Assembly (NCBI GenBank): GCA_963717745.1
Contig: CAVQXJ010000001.1
Span: 62,001 to 126,000 of the forward strand
DNA length: 64,000 nucleotides
Reading direction: 5' to 3'
Source: JACCXG01 sp963717745
Lineage (GTDB): Bacteria > Acidobacteriota > Vicinamibacteria > Vicinamibacterales > 2-12-FULL-66-21
A program made the translations under genes and the position numbers. Shown here one piece after another: positions 16,805-25,552 of the stretch. The notes under the pieces are model-generated. The model had not been told where the DNA came from and searched no databases. It was given only the letters and a program-made list of their open reading frames with translations. Numbering within the stretch: the stretch's first letter is position 1; each line of letters starts with the position of its first letter.

Positions 16805-17695
16805 ATGCCCAAGCAGCGGCTGGCGCACCCGCCTCACTCCAAGCAGCCTCTCGCGTATCACGACCAGGAGTTTCTCGAGAGCCCGGATGCCCGTCCGATC
16901 CGGCTGCTCGCCGAGTACCTCGAGCCGGCGCGGCGCTTCAGGCTGGAGAACATTCAGGACACGGTGGTGTTCTTCGGATCCGCACGCGTCCACAGCCGGG
17001 AGGCGGCCCAGCAGGCACTGCAGCTGCTCCAGAAGAAGCGCGGGCGCCGCACCGCCGACCACGCGATGCTGCTCAAGCGCAGCCGCAAGGCGATCAAATG
17101 GTCGCGCTACTACGAGGAGGCGCGCGAGCTCGCCGGCCGGCTCACCACATGGAGCATGTCACTCGAGGATCCGCACCGCCGGTTCGTGGTCACCTCCGGT
17201 GGCGGGCCCGGCATCATGGAGGCGGCGAACCGCGGCGCCTTCGAAGCCGGCGGGAAGACGATCGGGCTCAACATCCGACTGCCGTTCGAGCAGGGTCCCA
17301 ATCGCTACATCACCAAGGGGCTGCACTTCGAGTTCCATTACTTCTTCATGCGGAAGTTCTGGTTCGCCTATCTGGCGAAGGCGCTGGTGATTTTCCCAGG
17401 CGGCTTCGGGACGCTCGACGAGATGTTCGAGATCCTGACGCTGGCGCAGACCCGCAAGTTGTCGAAGAAGCTGCTGGTGATCCTGTACGGCAGCGAGTAC
17501 TGGAACGAAGTGTTCGATCTGCGGCCGCTGGCGGATTGGGGGGCGATCAACGAATCCGATCTGGATTTGTTGTGCCGCGTCGATTCGGCCGACGAGGCGT
17601 TCGAGGAGCTGAAGAAGTTCCTCGAGACGCATCACATGATCCCGCAGACCGCGCAGGAGCAGAAGGCGCCGGGGATCGCCAAGACCCGGGGGTAG
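16805..17695 (+). CDS. LOG family protein (TIGR00730-like nucleoside 5'-monophosphate phosphoribohydrolase)
   Basis: At 296 aa it carries the LOG signature: VTSGGGPGIMEAANRGAF and IFPGGFGTLDEMFE (PGGxGTxxE). Members cleave N6-modified adenosine monophosphates or other nucleotides, releasing the base from ribose 5-phosphate. A charged N-terminal extension (residues 1-60) and a basic insertion precede the Rossmann core, so it belongs to the longer bacterial subgroup. Family annotations as 'lysine decarboxylase' are considered historical errors. The DinB gene follows by 7 bp. Confidence 0.87.
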   Translation: MPKQRLAHPPHSKQPLAYHDQEFLESPDARPIRLLAEYLEPARRFRLENIQDTVVFFGSARVHSREAAQQALQLLQKKRGRRTADHAMLLKRSRKAIKWSRYYEEARELAGRLTTWSMSLEDPHRRFVVTSGGGPGIMEAANRGAFEAGGKTIGLNIRLPFEQGPNRYITKGLHFEFHYFFMRKFWFAYLAKALVIFPGGFGTLDEMFEILTLAQTRKLSKKLLVILYGSEYWNEVFDLRPLADWGAINESDLDLLCRVDSADEAFEELKKFLETHHMIPQTAQEQKAPGIAKTRG

Positions 17696-17702
17696 GGAGC
17701 TG

Positions 17703-18173
17703 ATGGATCACGACGAACGCACCAGACTGATCGCGCAGTACCGTGACGGGTATTCGGCGATCGCCGAAGCGCTGCTGAAGATCACGCCCGAAGAGCTGGA
17801 CGCACGGGCGGCGCCGAACCGCTGGACGGCGCGCGAGATCGTGCACCACCTCGCCGACAGCGAAACGACCTCGGCGATCCGGCTCCGGCGGTTGCTGGCG
17901 GAGGACAACCCGCAGATTCAGGGCTACGACCAGGAAGAGTACGCGCGCCGTCTGCACTACGAGCGGCCGCACGAATCGTCGCTCGAGCTGTTCCGCTACG
18001 CGCGGATGGCAACCGCCGAGCTGCTCGAGTGTCTGCAGCCGGCCGACTGGCTGCGCGAAGGCACCCACAGCGAGAGCGGCCGCTACACCGTCGAGACCTG
18101 GCTGCGCATCTACGCAGAGCACGCGCACCGCCACGCGCGGCAAATCCTGGAGGCCCGGGCGGCGAAGACATGA
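17703..18173 (+). CDS. DinB/YfiT-like four-helix-bundle protein (156 aa)
   Basis: Three histidines at the expected positions suggest a divalent metal site: VHHLADSE near residue 44 and HAHRHARQ near residue 140. The pattern of PNRWTAREIVHHLADSE is standard for DinB_2. These proteins are metal-binding, and some act as thiol-dependent S-transferases. The biological role here is unknown. It follows the LOG gene closely and is probably co-transcribed. Its 3' side meets a palindromic repeat. Confidence 0.83.
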   Translation: MDHDERTRLIAQYRDGYSAIAEALLKITPEELDARAAPNRWTAREIVHHLADSETTSAIRLRRLLAEDNPQIQGYDQEEYARRLHYERPHESSLELFRYARMATAELLECLQPADWLREGTHSESGRYTVETWLRIYAEHAHRHARQILEARAAKT

Positions 18174-18184
18174 ACTGACGCGGT

Positions 18185-18247
18185 CAGTTTCCAGTTGCCA
18201 GTTTCCAGTGATCTTTTTCCTGGCTACTGGCTACTGGCTACTGGCTG
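18185..18247. repeat. Imperfect palindrome of CCAGT-type units between convergent genes
   Basis: The left part repeats CAGTTTCCAGT/GCCAG. The right part repeats CTGGCTACTGG four times, so the two halves pair imperfectly over about 24 bp. The stop codon of the minus-strand DUF1343 gene (18231-18233) lies in the right half. Similar repeats occur at 24447-24523 and 50629-50750. Confidence 0.7.
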
Positions 18248-19439
18248 AGTACATCAAGTACCGCTCGCGGGTCCGCCGAAACGCTTCTTCCTCTTCGCCC
18301 CACGACGCGACCAGCTTCGCCACATCGCCGCCGGCGTCGATCGACGTGCGCAGGCGATCCGATCCGAACAGGATGTCGATAGGCCACTTGTCGTGTTCGT
18401 ACTCGTAGGGCGGCTGGCGCCATGCGAAGGCGGTGGGGCTCTGGCGTCTGAATTCGTCGACGAGCTCGACCGCGGCCCGGACGGGCTGGAACGCCTGACG
18501 GTCCAGCACGTGCAGTTGACAGCCGCCGCACGTCTGTTTCGCGTGCTTCTGGAACGTCGGCTCGAAGAACGTGGCCCGGAAATGGACGCCGGGCAGGCCT
18601 CGCGCATTCATCGCCGCCGCGAGTGCCTCGCCGTCGATCCCCGGCGCGCCGATCAGCTCGAAGGGGCGGGTCGTGCCCCTGCCTTCGGAGAGCATCGTGC
18701 CCTCGAACAACACCGCGCCCGGATAGACGATCGCGCTGTCGAGCGTGGGAATGTTCGGCGACGGCATCACCCACGGCAGGCCGGTGTCGTCGAAGTACAT
18801 CGCGCGCTGCCAGCCTTCGAGCGGCACGATGTCGAGCGCCGCCCCGATCGCGAACTCCTGATTGAACAGGCGCGCCAGCTCGCCGATGGTCATGCCGTGG
18901 CGCAGCGGAATCGGAAACTGCCCGACGAACGATACGCATTCCGGTCTGAGGAGCGGCCCTTCGACCGCGACGCCGCCAACCGGATTCGGGCGATCGCAGA
19001 CCACCACCCGGACGCCGTGACGGGCGGCGGCGCGCATGCAGTTCGCCATCGTGTAGACGTAGGTGTAGACCCGGGTGCCGACGTCCTGCAGATCGATCAC
19101 CAGGACGTCGATGTCGCGAAGCATCTCCGGCGTCGGTTCGCGGGTCTCGCTGTACAGCGAATGGATCGGGATGCGCCGCCGCGCGTCGAGGGCGTGCGGG
19201 GTCTCGATCATGTTGTCCTGCAAATCGGATCGGAACCCGTGCTGGGGACCGAACAGCGCGACCAGGTCGATCCCGGGATCGTCGGCCAGGACCTCGGCGG
19301 CGTGGCGGAAGTCGCGCCCGATCGAAGCCGGGTTCGAGACCAGGGCGATGCGGGCATCCGCCAGCAGCGAACGGTCCTCGTCCAGGAGACGTTCGAAGCC
19401 GGCCCGGACGGTACGGGTGGCGGGGGCGGTCGGGGACAT
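18231..19439 (-). CDS. DUF1343 protein, NamZ-like exo-beta-N-acetylmuramidase
   Basis: At 402 aa it contains the family blocks ALVSNPASIGRD, ALFGPQHGFRSD, VLVIDLQDVGTRVYTY, VVCDRPNPVGG and LPWVMPSPNIPTLDSA. DUF1343 includes NamZ, which removes N-acetylmuramic acid from the non-reducing end of peptidoglycan fragments during wall recycling. No clear signal peptide is visible in this start, so it may be cytoplasmic or the start may be misplaced. The C-terminal residues SASSQ are encoded by the CTGGCTA repeat, so the repeat has changed or supplied the natural end. Confidence 0.85.
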   Translation of the reverse strand: MSPTAPATRTVRAGFERLLDEDRSLLADARIALVSNPASIGRDFRHAAEVLADDPGIDLVALFGPQHGFRSDLQDNMIETPHALDARRRIPIHSLYSETREPTPEMLRDIDVLVIDLQDVGTRVYTYVYTMANCMRAAARHGVRVVVCDRPNPVGGVAVEGPLLRPECVSFVGQFPIPLRHGMTIGELARLFNQEFAIGAALDIVPLEGWQRAMYFDDTGLPWVMPSPNIPTLDSAIVYPGAVLFEGTMLSEGRGTTRPFELIGAPGIDGEALAAAMNARGLPGVHFRATFFEPTFQKHAKQTCGGCQLHVLDRQAFQPVRAAVELVDEFRRQSPTAFAWRQPPYEYEHDKWPIDILFGSDRLRTSIDAGGDVAKLVASWGEEEEAFRRTRERYLMYSASSQ

Positions 19440-19447
19440 GCGATGGA

Positions 19448-19993
19448 TTATACGCGCCGCTTCGAGAGGTGCCGCGCCAGGCAGGCGGCCCGCATCGCGT
19501 CCGCGAAGGTGTTGCAGCGGAAGCGGTGGAGGTCCTGGCGATCGCTGCGGATCAGCACCAGATCCCGGTTCTGCGGCATGGCCCGGCCCACCGCGTGCCA
19601 GGGGATCGTCACCGCCCGGGCGCCGCCGATGAAGACCGCGCGGAGGTTCGTCAGCAGCAGGGTGCCGCTCGGCTGCGCGGGATCGTCCGGAACGCTGACC
19701 GGGGCGCTGAAATAGCAGTGGTCGGCCCCGACCGCGCGATGGCCGGTCGCGATCGCTGCGGGTCCGTGGGTGTCGAGCGCGGCGCCCAGCTCGACGAGCG
19801 CGTCGAGTCCCTCGAGCATCTCGCGCTCGATCTCGAACCGCTCCTCGTCGGGGCCCGCGGCGTCGAGACGGGCGCGCAGCGCCGCCGCGGTCGCCGCGTC
19901 GGGGTGCTCAACCGCGGCCGCCCAATCCGTGCGCCACTCGCGGGTCCATGAATCCTCGGCGCCACTGCGCCGCAACCAGTCAAACCATCCCAT
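19448..19993 (-). CDS. Hypothetical protein with a PH-like C-terminal region (181 aa)
   Basis: This soluble protein begins MGWFDWLRRSG. Its helical N-terminal half (residues ~20-95) contains Ala-rich charged helices. The C-terminal half reads GTLLLTNLRAVFIGGARAVTIPW, then LVLIRSDRQDLHRFRC, which is the strand pattern of bacterial PH-like/GRAM domains. No enzyme motif is seen. It lies 8 bp upstream of the DUF1343 gene in the same direction and is probably in the same transcript. Confidence 0.6.
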   Translation of the reverse strand: MGWFDWLRRSGAEDSWTREWRTDWAAAVEHPDAATAAALRARLDAAGPDEERFEIEREMLEGLDALVELGAALDTHGPAAIATGHRAVGADHCYFSAPVSVPDDPAQPSGTLLLTNLRAVFIGGARAVTIPWHAVGRAMPQNRDLVLIRSDRQDLHRFRCNTFADAMRAACLARHLSKRRV

Positions 19994-20098
19994 CCCGCAG
20001 CCGTCCGCTCCGTTCGAAAATCAGCCGCGCTGACGCGTGGCCGAGTTCTGTTGCTGTTCACCACAGTATCAGGAGCGGTGAGAAACCCGTGCGGTACC

Positions 20099-20122
20099 GG
20101 GCATCGTGCTTGCACGATGCCC
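20099..20122. promoter_or_regulatory. Perfect 11-bp inverted repeat upstream of parA
   Basis: GGGCATCGTGC and its exact complement are separated by 2 nt in the divergent spacer between the hypothetical gene (19993) and parA (20170). A TATATT box lies ~25 bp further on. The symmetry and position suit an operator or a centromere-like site for the ParA partner, but the use is unproven. Confidence 0.45.
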
Positions 20123-20169
20123 TCCCGCGCCATCTCTCTGTTCGGGATATATTGACGGAAAGAACTCGC

Positions 20170-20932
20170 GTGATAGTCGCCGTGGTCAACAACAAGGGCG
20201 GAGTCGGCAAGACCACCACTGCCGTCAACCTCGGAGCCGCGCTCGCCTCGCCGCAGAGACGCGTGCTGCTCGTCGACCTCGACAGCCAGGCGTCGGCGTC
20301 GGTCTGGTGCGGCGTGCGCCGCAGCCGGCTGCGTCCGTCGGCGGCGAGCGTGCTGCTGCACGATTTCCCGGTGGCGCAGGCGGTCCGGCCCACCGCCACG
20401 CCCCATCTCGACATCCTCGCCGGCTCGATCGAGCTCGCCAATGCGGATCTCGCACTCGGCGATGTCAAAGGCCGCGAGTCCACACTGAAGCAGGCGCTGA
20501 GCCAGCTGCGTTCGCGCTATCGAGACCATGGTCCTCGACTGTCCGCCGAGCCTGTCCCTGGTCAGCGTCAACGCCTTGGTTGCCGCCGACGGCGTGGTGG
20601 TTCCGGTGGCGCCACAGCCGCTCGCGCTGGAAGGGCTGAGTCATTTGATCGGATCGATCGAGACGGTGCGCCGCCGATTGAGCACGCGCGCGCGTCTGCT
20701 CGGGCTCCTGATCACGATGGCCGGGACGGAGAGTGCTCAGCTGCAGGAACGACTGCGCGCCGAGTACCGCGACCTCGTGTTCCGTACCGAGATCCACACC
20801 AGCCGTTCGCTCCAGGCTGCCCCCGCGGCGTCGAAGACCATCTTCGGTCACGCACCACGGTCCAAGGCGGCGGATGCATTCCGGCGTCTCGCCGGCGAAG
20901 TCCTCGAGCGGCTGCGCATCGCGCACGCCTGA
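20170..20932 (+). CDS. parA: Orphan ParA/Soj-type ATPase, frameshifted
   Basis: GTG at 20170 begins MIVAVVNNKGGVGKTTTAV, a deviant Walker A with the signature Lys. LLVDLDSQASAS (Walker A') follows. Around 20520 the frame shifts by one base and the protein continues with MVLDCPPSLSL (Walker B) and the C-terminal ParA half, ending at TGA 20930-20932. With one base removed after CGCTAT the join reads RYETMVLDCPP. Such ATPases position DNA or cargo on the nucleoid. No parB is nearby; the next gene encodes a small putative RHH protein. The indel is probably an assembly error because both halves keep their motifs. Confidence 0.78.
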
Positions 20933-21189
20933 CCTGGCCGTCCCGGCCGCCTCACTGGCAATCCTGGTGCCGATCCGTTCTCAATGGTGGGGGCGGGCTT
21001 CGGCACTGCCGTTCGGTATTTAGTGACGGAACTGCCGGCGCGGCCATGGTTGCACCGGAGTGTTGAGCTTGCGTAAACTACCGGCACACTATCGAATACG
21101 GGCCGGCTCATCCTTGCGACGCGCGTGACATTCAGGATGTCCATAATCTGGCGCGGGCGGCCGGCGCGACCACTTCGGAGACTCTGTGC

Positions 21190-21531
21190 ATGACGCGTCG
21201 GCGTAAGACGGCTCCCGTGAAGAGCGCGGATATTTTCGCCCGGACCAAGCGCGCCCCGACTGGCGCGCGACGTCCAGGCCGGCCCCCGGTTCACGAGGAA
21301 GCCTGGACCAAGGTCACCGTCGTGCTCTTCAACCGTCAGATTGTGTTTCTGGATCGGCTCGCCGCCAACATCAGGGCTCAGAGTGGGGCGGCGATCAGCC
21401 GGGCGCAGTTGCTGCGCTCGCTGGTGGACGCGGTCGCCGACGCGGACATCGACCTGACGACCTCGACCTCCGAAGCCGACCTCAAGACCACCCTCCTCGC
21501 GCGCCTCGGCCGTTACCGCCTCGGCTCATAA
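21190..21531 (+). CDS. Small basic protein with a putative ribbon-helix-helix domain (113 aa)
   Basis: The N-terminal ~40 residues are basic, with GARRPGRPP, an AT-hook-like patch. The segment WTKVTVVLFNRQIVFLDRL followed by ISRAQLLRSLVDAV has the beta-strand, helix, helix order of RHH (CopG/ParG-like) DNA-binding domains. It lies downstream of an orphan ParA. In type Ib partition systems a small RHH protein is the centromere binder, so a ParA-partner role is a reasonable inference. The 257-bp spacer from parA contains a GACAT/ATGTC palindrome near 21127. Confidence 0.55.
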   Translation: MTRRRKTAPVKSADIFARTKRAPTGARRPGRPPVHEEAWTKVTVVLFNRQIVFLDRLAANIRAQSGAAISRAQLLRSLVDAVADADIDLTTSTSEADLKTTLLARLGRYRLGS

Positions 21532-21667
21532 GCGAGCTCGCTGGCAGCCAACCTCGCGTGTCAAGGGAGAAGGCAGAAGGGAAAAGGGAGAACCATACCT
21601 TTCCCTTATCGACGACACGTCCAGCAAGCTGCTAGGTCAGTTCCCGCCGCCGCGAAATCGGCGCTCG

Positions 21668-21823
21668 TAGACCGTATCGGTGATTTCCATAGCGCCTCTC
21701 GCCGCGGGGCATCCCGTCGGGCGGCGTTGCTCCTCGCTCACATACTCCCGGTAGGCTCGCTCGTCGCGCCTGGCCAGCCGGGCCGCGCGGCGAGATCACT
21801 ATGGAAATCACCGACACGGTCCA
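21668..21823 (-). repeat. Palindromic element, copy 1 (conserved core, variable self-complementary arms)
   Basis: Outer arms 21668-21692 and 21799-21823 are complementary over 25 bp with two mismatches. A second stem pairs 21698-21706 with 21786-21794. The core (21720-21775, read on the minus strand) matches the cores of the copies at 35640-35822 and 40388-40550 with few substitutions, while the arms are unrelated to theirs. The element ends 5 bp before the ATG of the next gene. Confidence 0.85.
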
Positions 21824-21828
21824 CTAGG

Positions 21829-22342
21829 ATGAAATGGATGCGGGTGTTCCGCGCCGCCGCCAACGATCGGTCGAAGACGACGCTGCTGCTCGGTGTGGTG
21901 GGCGCGCTGTGGTGGTCCGCCGCCGCGGCGCAGTCCGAGCTGGTGATCCACAAGGAAGACACCAAGCTGTATCACCGGCCCACGTGCGACGTGATCCGCG
22001 ATATGAAGGGCGTCGTGGCGATGACGCGCGCGCAGGCAGAGTCGCGCGGCTACAAGCCGCATGCCGGATTGCGATCCCGAAGTGAGCAAGCCTGGCGCGC
22101 CAGCGGCTCCCGCCTCCGCCGCCGCCGCGGCGGCGCAGCCGAAACCCACACCGCAGATCGTCTACGTCGACGGCGGCAAGTATTACCACCGGAAGGACTG
22201 CCGCCGGTTGGCCGCGAATCCCAAGGCGGCGCGCGCCGAGCCGCTCGACGTGGCCGGCAAGTCGCTCTGGCCGTGCCCGGATTGCCGTCCGCCCGTGCGT
22301 CCCCGTCAGGGGACGTCCCCGCGGCTCGGGCGTGTCCGCTGA
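21829..22342 (+). CDS. Secreted protein with two YH..C/CxxC-type motifs, frameshifted
   Basis: ATG at 21829 starts a signal peptide (TTLLLGVVGALWWSAAAAQ). Two similar modules follow: LYHRPTCDVIRDM...GYKPHA(D)CDP and YYHRKDCRRLAAN...WPCPDCRPP. The pattern YH...C...G..PC..C is a small metal-binding-like motif found at the ends of many secreted proteins. The frame shifts by one base near 22065; removing one C restores HADCDP. A Pro/Ala-rich linker separates the modules. The function is unknown. The stop overlaps the start of the kinase gene. Confidence 0.55.
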
Positions 22343-22787
22343 GTGCGTGGTGTTCGTCGGACTGCCCGCCTCGGGGAAGTCCACGTTCTACCACCAGCGA
22401 TTCGCCGCCACCCACACCCACATGAGCAAGGATCTCTGGCCTGGCGCCGCCAACAAGAGCGCGCGTCAGGCTCGCGAGCTCCGCGCCGCGCTCGGGGCGG
22501 GCACCTCGGTGGTGGTCGACAACACCAGCCCCGCGGTCACGGACCGCGCCGAGGTGATAGCCATCGCGCGTGAGTCCAACGCCCGGGTCATCGGCTACTA
22601 CTTCGCCGCGACCACCCGCGAGGCGATCGGCAGGAACCGCGGCCGCACTGGAAAGGCGCGAGTCCCGGAGGTCGCCATCTTCACTACCGCGAAGCGGATG
22701 GTCGTCCCCACACGCGAGGAGGGGTTCGACGAGCTGTGGCGGGTGGTGATACAACCGGACGGCGCGTTCGATGTGGCGGCGCTGTAG
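22332..22787 (+). CDS. Predicted P-loop kinase (AAA_33 / polynucleotide-kinase-like, 151 aa)
   Basis: The GTG start at 22332 overlaps the previous gene. The Walker A motif is GLPASGKSTFY at the N-terminus, followed by HMSKDLWPG and VVVDNTSPAVTDR (Walker B-like D), and a lid with RNRGRTGKARVPEVA. This matches the small AAA_33 kinases related to the 5'-kinase domain of T4 Pnk, which phosphorylate nucleic acid ends or small molecules. It is short and complete, without a phosphatase domain. Confidence 0.72.
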   Translation: MSAECVVFVGLPASGKSTFYHQRFAATHTHMSKDLWPGAANKSARQARELRAALGAGTSVVVDNTSPAVTDRAEVIAIARESNARVIGYYFAATTREAIGRNRGRTGKARVPEVAIFTTAKRMVVPTREEGFDELWRVVIQPDGAFDVAAL

Positions 22788-22833
22788 CTTTCGGCCCCGC
22801 AGCGGTCCCGAGCGGGGCCGATGTTGGGCGCCG

Positions 22834-22927
22834 CGTGTCAAGGGAGAAGGGAGAAGGCAAAAGGGAGAACCCGGAACGCCAGAAGCAGAAATTCTCCCTT
22901 CTCCCTTTTCCCTGCTCCCTTGACGCG
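22834..22927. repeat. Low-complexity inverted repeat (AAGGGAGAAGGG type)
   Basis: The left arm (22834-22870, purine-rich GGGAGAAGG units) pairs imperfectly with the right arm (22892-22927, CTCCCTTCTCCC units) over about 36 bp. It lies between the convergent kinase and ABC ATPase genes. A near-copy of its left arm occurs at 21556-21594, downstream of the RHH gene. Confidence 0.75.
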
Positions 22928-22946
22928 CGGGGCGTCAGCCCCGCCC

Positions 22947-24431
22947 CTAAGCAGCGACGCCTGCCATCAGCCGCATCACCGACGCCTGGGTCGCCGTTTC
23001 GCGCGACAGCTCGCCGGCGATCCGTCCCTCCCGCAGCACCAGGATCCGTGTCGACAGGTGGAGCACTTCCGGCAGCTCGCTCGAGATGAGAATGACCGCG
23101 CAGCCATCCGCGGCCAGGCGGTCGATCAGCGAGTGGATCTCCGCCTTGGCGCCGACGTCGACGCCGCGGGTGGGTTCGTCGAGGATGAGGATCCGGCACT
23201 CCGCGGCCAGCCATTTGGCGAGCACCAGTTTCTGCTGGTTGCCGCCCGAGAGCCCGGCGGCGATCACGTCCGGGCTCGCGGCGCGCACCCGCAGCCGATC
23301 GAAGTAGGTTCTGGCCCGCCGGCGCTCCTCACCGCGCCGGATGAACAGGAAGCGCGACAGCCGGGTCAGCGTCGCGAGCGTGGTGTTGCTCATCGCGCTC
23401 ATCGACAGCACCAGACCCTGCCGCTTGCGATCCTCGGGGACCAGGCCGATGCCGTGGGTCATGGCGATCTGAGGGCTCGTGAGCGCGACCGGCTGGCCGC
23501 CGACGGCAATCCGTCCGGTCGCCTGGCGATCGAGGCCGAACAGCGCCTGTGCGATCTCCGATCGTCCCGCGCCGACCAGGCCGGCGAGTCCGAGCACTTC
23601 GCCGCCGCGGACGCTGAACGAGATGTCGCTGAAGCCCGCGGGGCTGCTCAGTCCTTCGACCCGCAGCAGCTCCGGCCCGGGCGCGGCCTGGACGTGGCCG
23701 GGGAAGTATTCATCGAGCCGGCGCCCGATCATCAGCTCGACCAGCGCTGCACGGTCGACCGACGCGATCGGCCTGGTCTCGACATGGCGCCCGTCGCGCA
23801 GCACGGTCACCGCGTCGCACAGCCGGAAGATCTCGTCCATCCGGTGCGACACGTAGATGGCGGTGACCCCGCGCGCTCGCAGCCGATCGATCAGGTCGTA
23901 CAGCCGGTCGGCCTCGTGCTGCGACAGGCTGCTGGTCGGCTCGTCGAACACGATGATCCGGGCGCCGCCGCCGATCGCCGCGGCGATCTGCACCACCTGC
24001 TGCTGTCCGATCGTCAGCTCGCGCATCCGCCGGCGAACGTCGATCGCCGCGCCGGTGGCCGCCAGCATCTCGTTCGCGCGCCGCACCATCTCGCGCGGCG
24101 ACACGAACGTCGCGGTCGAGGGCAACGACCCGAGGCACAGGTTCTCGGCCACCGTCAGGTTGTCGCAGAACGCCAGCTCCTGATGGACGATGCCGATGCC
24201 CGCCTGCAGGGCCGCCTGCGGACCGGCGAAGTCGCTCGGCCGTCCCTCGACGATCACCCGCCCCGAGTCGGGCCGATGGATGCCGCCGAGAATCTTGCCG
24301 AGCGTGCTCTTGCCCGCCCCGTTCTCGCCGCATAACGCGTGGCAGGTACCCGCGGCAATCGAAAAGCTCACGTCCTCGAGCGCCAGCGCCCCCGGGAAGC
24401 GTTTGCTGACGTGATCGAATGTGACTGACAT
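22947..24431 (-). CDS. Sugar ABC importer ATPase with two nucleotide-binding domains (RbsA/MglA-type)
   Basis: This is a 494-residue protein. NBD1 has Walker A GENGAGKST, signature LTIGQQQ and Walker B IIVFDEPTSSL. NBD2 has the degenerate Walker A GLVGAGRSE typical of RbsA/MglA, signature LSGGNQQK and Walker B LILDEPTRGVDVG. It powers uptake through the permease encoded upstream. The order in the operon is permease, binding protein, then ATPase, with an 89-bp palindromic spacer before this gene. The substrate cannot be told from the sequence; ribose, xylose, galactose and inositol are all possible. Confidence 0.92.
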   Translation of the reverse strand: MSVTFDHVSKRFPGALALEDVSFSIAAGTCHALCGENGAGKSTLGKILGGIHRPDSGRVIVEGRPSDFAGPQAALQAGIGIVHQELAFCDNLTVAENLCLGSLPSTATFVSPREMVRRANEMLAATGAAIDVRRRMRELTIGQQQVVQIAAAIGGGARIIVFDEPTSSLSQHEADRLYDLIDRLRARGVTAIYVSHRMDEIFRLCDAVTVLRDGRHVETRPIASVDRAALVELMIGRRLDEYFPGHVQAAPGPELLRVEGLSSPAGFSDISFSVRGGEVLGLAGLVGAGRSEIAQALFGLDRQATGRIAVGGQPVALTSPQIAMTHGIGLVPEDRKRQGLVLSMSAMSNTTLATLTRLSRFLFIRRGEERRRARTYFDRLRVRAASPDVIAAGLSGGNQQKLVLAKWLAAECRILILDEPTRGVDVGAKAEIHSLIDRLAADGCAVILISSELPEVLHLSTRILVLREGRIAGELSRETATQASVMRLMAGVAA

Positions 24432-24446
24432 GGTCGTCAGGGGATG

Positions 24447-24523
24447 CGTGTCGGTTGCCAGCTCCCAGTTCCCAGTAGCCAGTCAAGGAAGTAACTGGAA
24501 AACTGGTAACTGGAGACTGGTTA
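24447..24523. repeat. Imperfect palindrome inside the ABC operon
   Basis: The left side carries CCAGCTCCCAGTTCCCAG units and the right side ACTGGAAAACTGG units, pairing imperfectly over roughly 30 bp. The right edge reaches the TAA stop codon of the binding-protein gene (24521-24523). It lies between binding protein and ATPase and could lower expression of the ATPase relative to the binding protein. Confidence 0.7.
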
Positions 24524-25552
24524 CTTCATCTTCACGTATTCATCCGGCACGTCGGTGAAGCCCCAGGTCTTGAGCTGACGGGCCCAGGTGCCGAGGGTCT
24601 CCTTCGAGACCCGCACCAGTTCCATCGGGATGATCACCGGCACCTCCTGCTTGAGGTGCACCTTCTCGACGATCCGGTGCACCGAGTCGTAGCCCCACAA
24701 GTAGGTCGGCTGTGCGAGCAGCACCGGCGCCAGTCCCTTCTCGACATACGCGAGCTCGGCCGGCAGCGCGTCGACCGCGACGATCTTCACCTTCTTCGGA
24801 TCGAGATCCGTCAACAGCGTCTGCGTGAACAGCGGCCAGCCGCCGATCATCGCCCAGCCCTGGATCTGCGGATACGCGTTCTGGGCGCGGATCACTTCCG
24901 CGGCGGCGTCCTGCGGCGTCTCGACGTGATAGAAGGTCTCGACCACCTTGATCCCCGGGTACTTCTTGGCCGCGTCCTTGACGCCGTCGACCCGCTTGCG
25001 CAGATTCGGCGCGTTCTGGTTGCCGGCGAGGATCGCGATGCTGCCCTTGCCGCCCATCTGCGTGGCGAGCTCGTCCATCACGGTCTGGCCGGTCTTCATG
25101 TCGTCCACGCCGTAGAAGGCGAATCGCTTCGACTCGGGCGCATCGCTGTCGAAGGTCATGACCGGGACGCCGCGCGCCACCGCGTCATTGATGGCGCCGG
25201 TGACCTTGCCGGCGTCCGAACACGAGATCAGCGCCGCGGTGGCCCCTTCGTTGACCGCCTGCGCCAGCCGCTGCGCCTGCACCTGACCGTCTTCGGCCGG
25301 CGGCGTCAGCCACACGATCTCGATCGGCACGTTGTGCTTCTGCGACAGCTCCTTGGCGGCGACCTCCGCGCCGGTCCGCGCGGAGAGGAAGACGGGGTTG
25401 GTGGAGCTCTTCGCGATCATCGCGATCTTGATGCCCTGACTGCTGGCGGCCGGCGCCGGCGCGGCGCTCTGCTGCTGGGGCTGGCGGTTGCATCCGGCGG
25501 CGACCGCCAGGATCATGCCGACGGTGACGGCCGCGGTGCTGATCTTCCTCAT
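24521..25552 (-). CDS. Sugar ABC importer substrate-binding lipoprotein (RbsB-like)
   Basis: At 343 aa, the signal sequence ends in a lipobox, VAAGC at about residues 17-21, so the protein is a lipoprotein. The mature part has the type 1 periplasmic-binding (Peripla_BP_4) pattern: IKIAMIAKSSTNPVF, GATAALISCSDAGK, VPVMTFDSDAP, IAILAGNQNAPN and QGWAMIGGWP. The start ATG overlaps the permease stop by 4 nt. It captures a sugar or related solute and delivers it to the permease. Confidence 0.9.
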   Translation of the reverse strand: MRKISTAAVTVGMILAVAAGCNRQPQQQSAAPAPAASSQGIKIAMIAKSSTNPVFLSARTGAEVAAKELSQKHNVPIEIVWLTPPAEDGQVQAQRLAQAVNEGATAALISCSDAGKVTGAINDAVARGVPVMTFDSDAPESKRFAFYGVDDMKTGQTVMDELATQMGGKGSIAILAGNQNAPNLRKRVDGVKDAAKKYPGIKVVETFYHVETPQDAAAEVIRAQNAYPQIQGWAMIGGWPLFTQTLLTDLDPKKVKIVAVDALPAELAYVEKGLAPVLLAQPTYLWGYDSVHRIVEKVHLKQEVPVIIPMELVRVSKETLGTWARQLKTWGFTDVPDEYVKMK

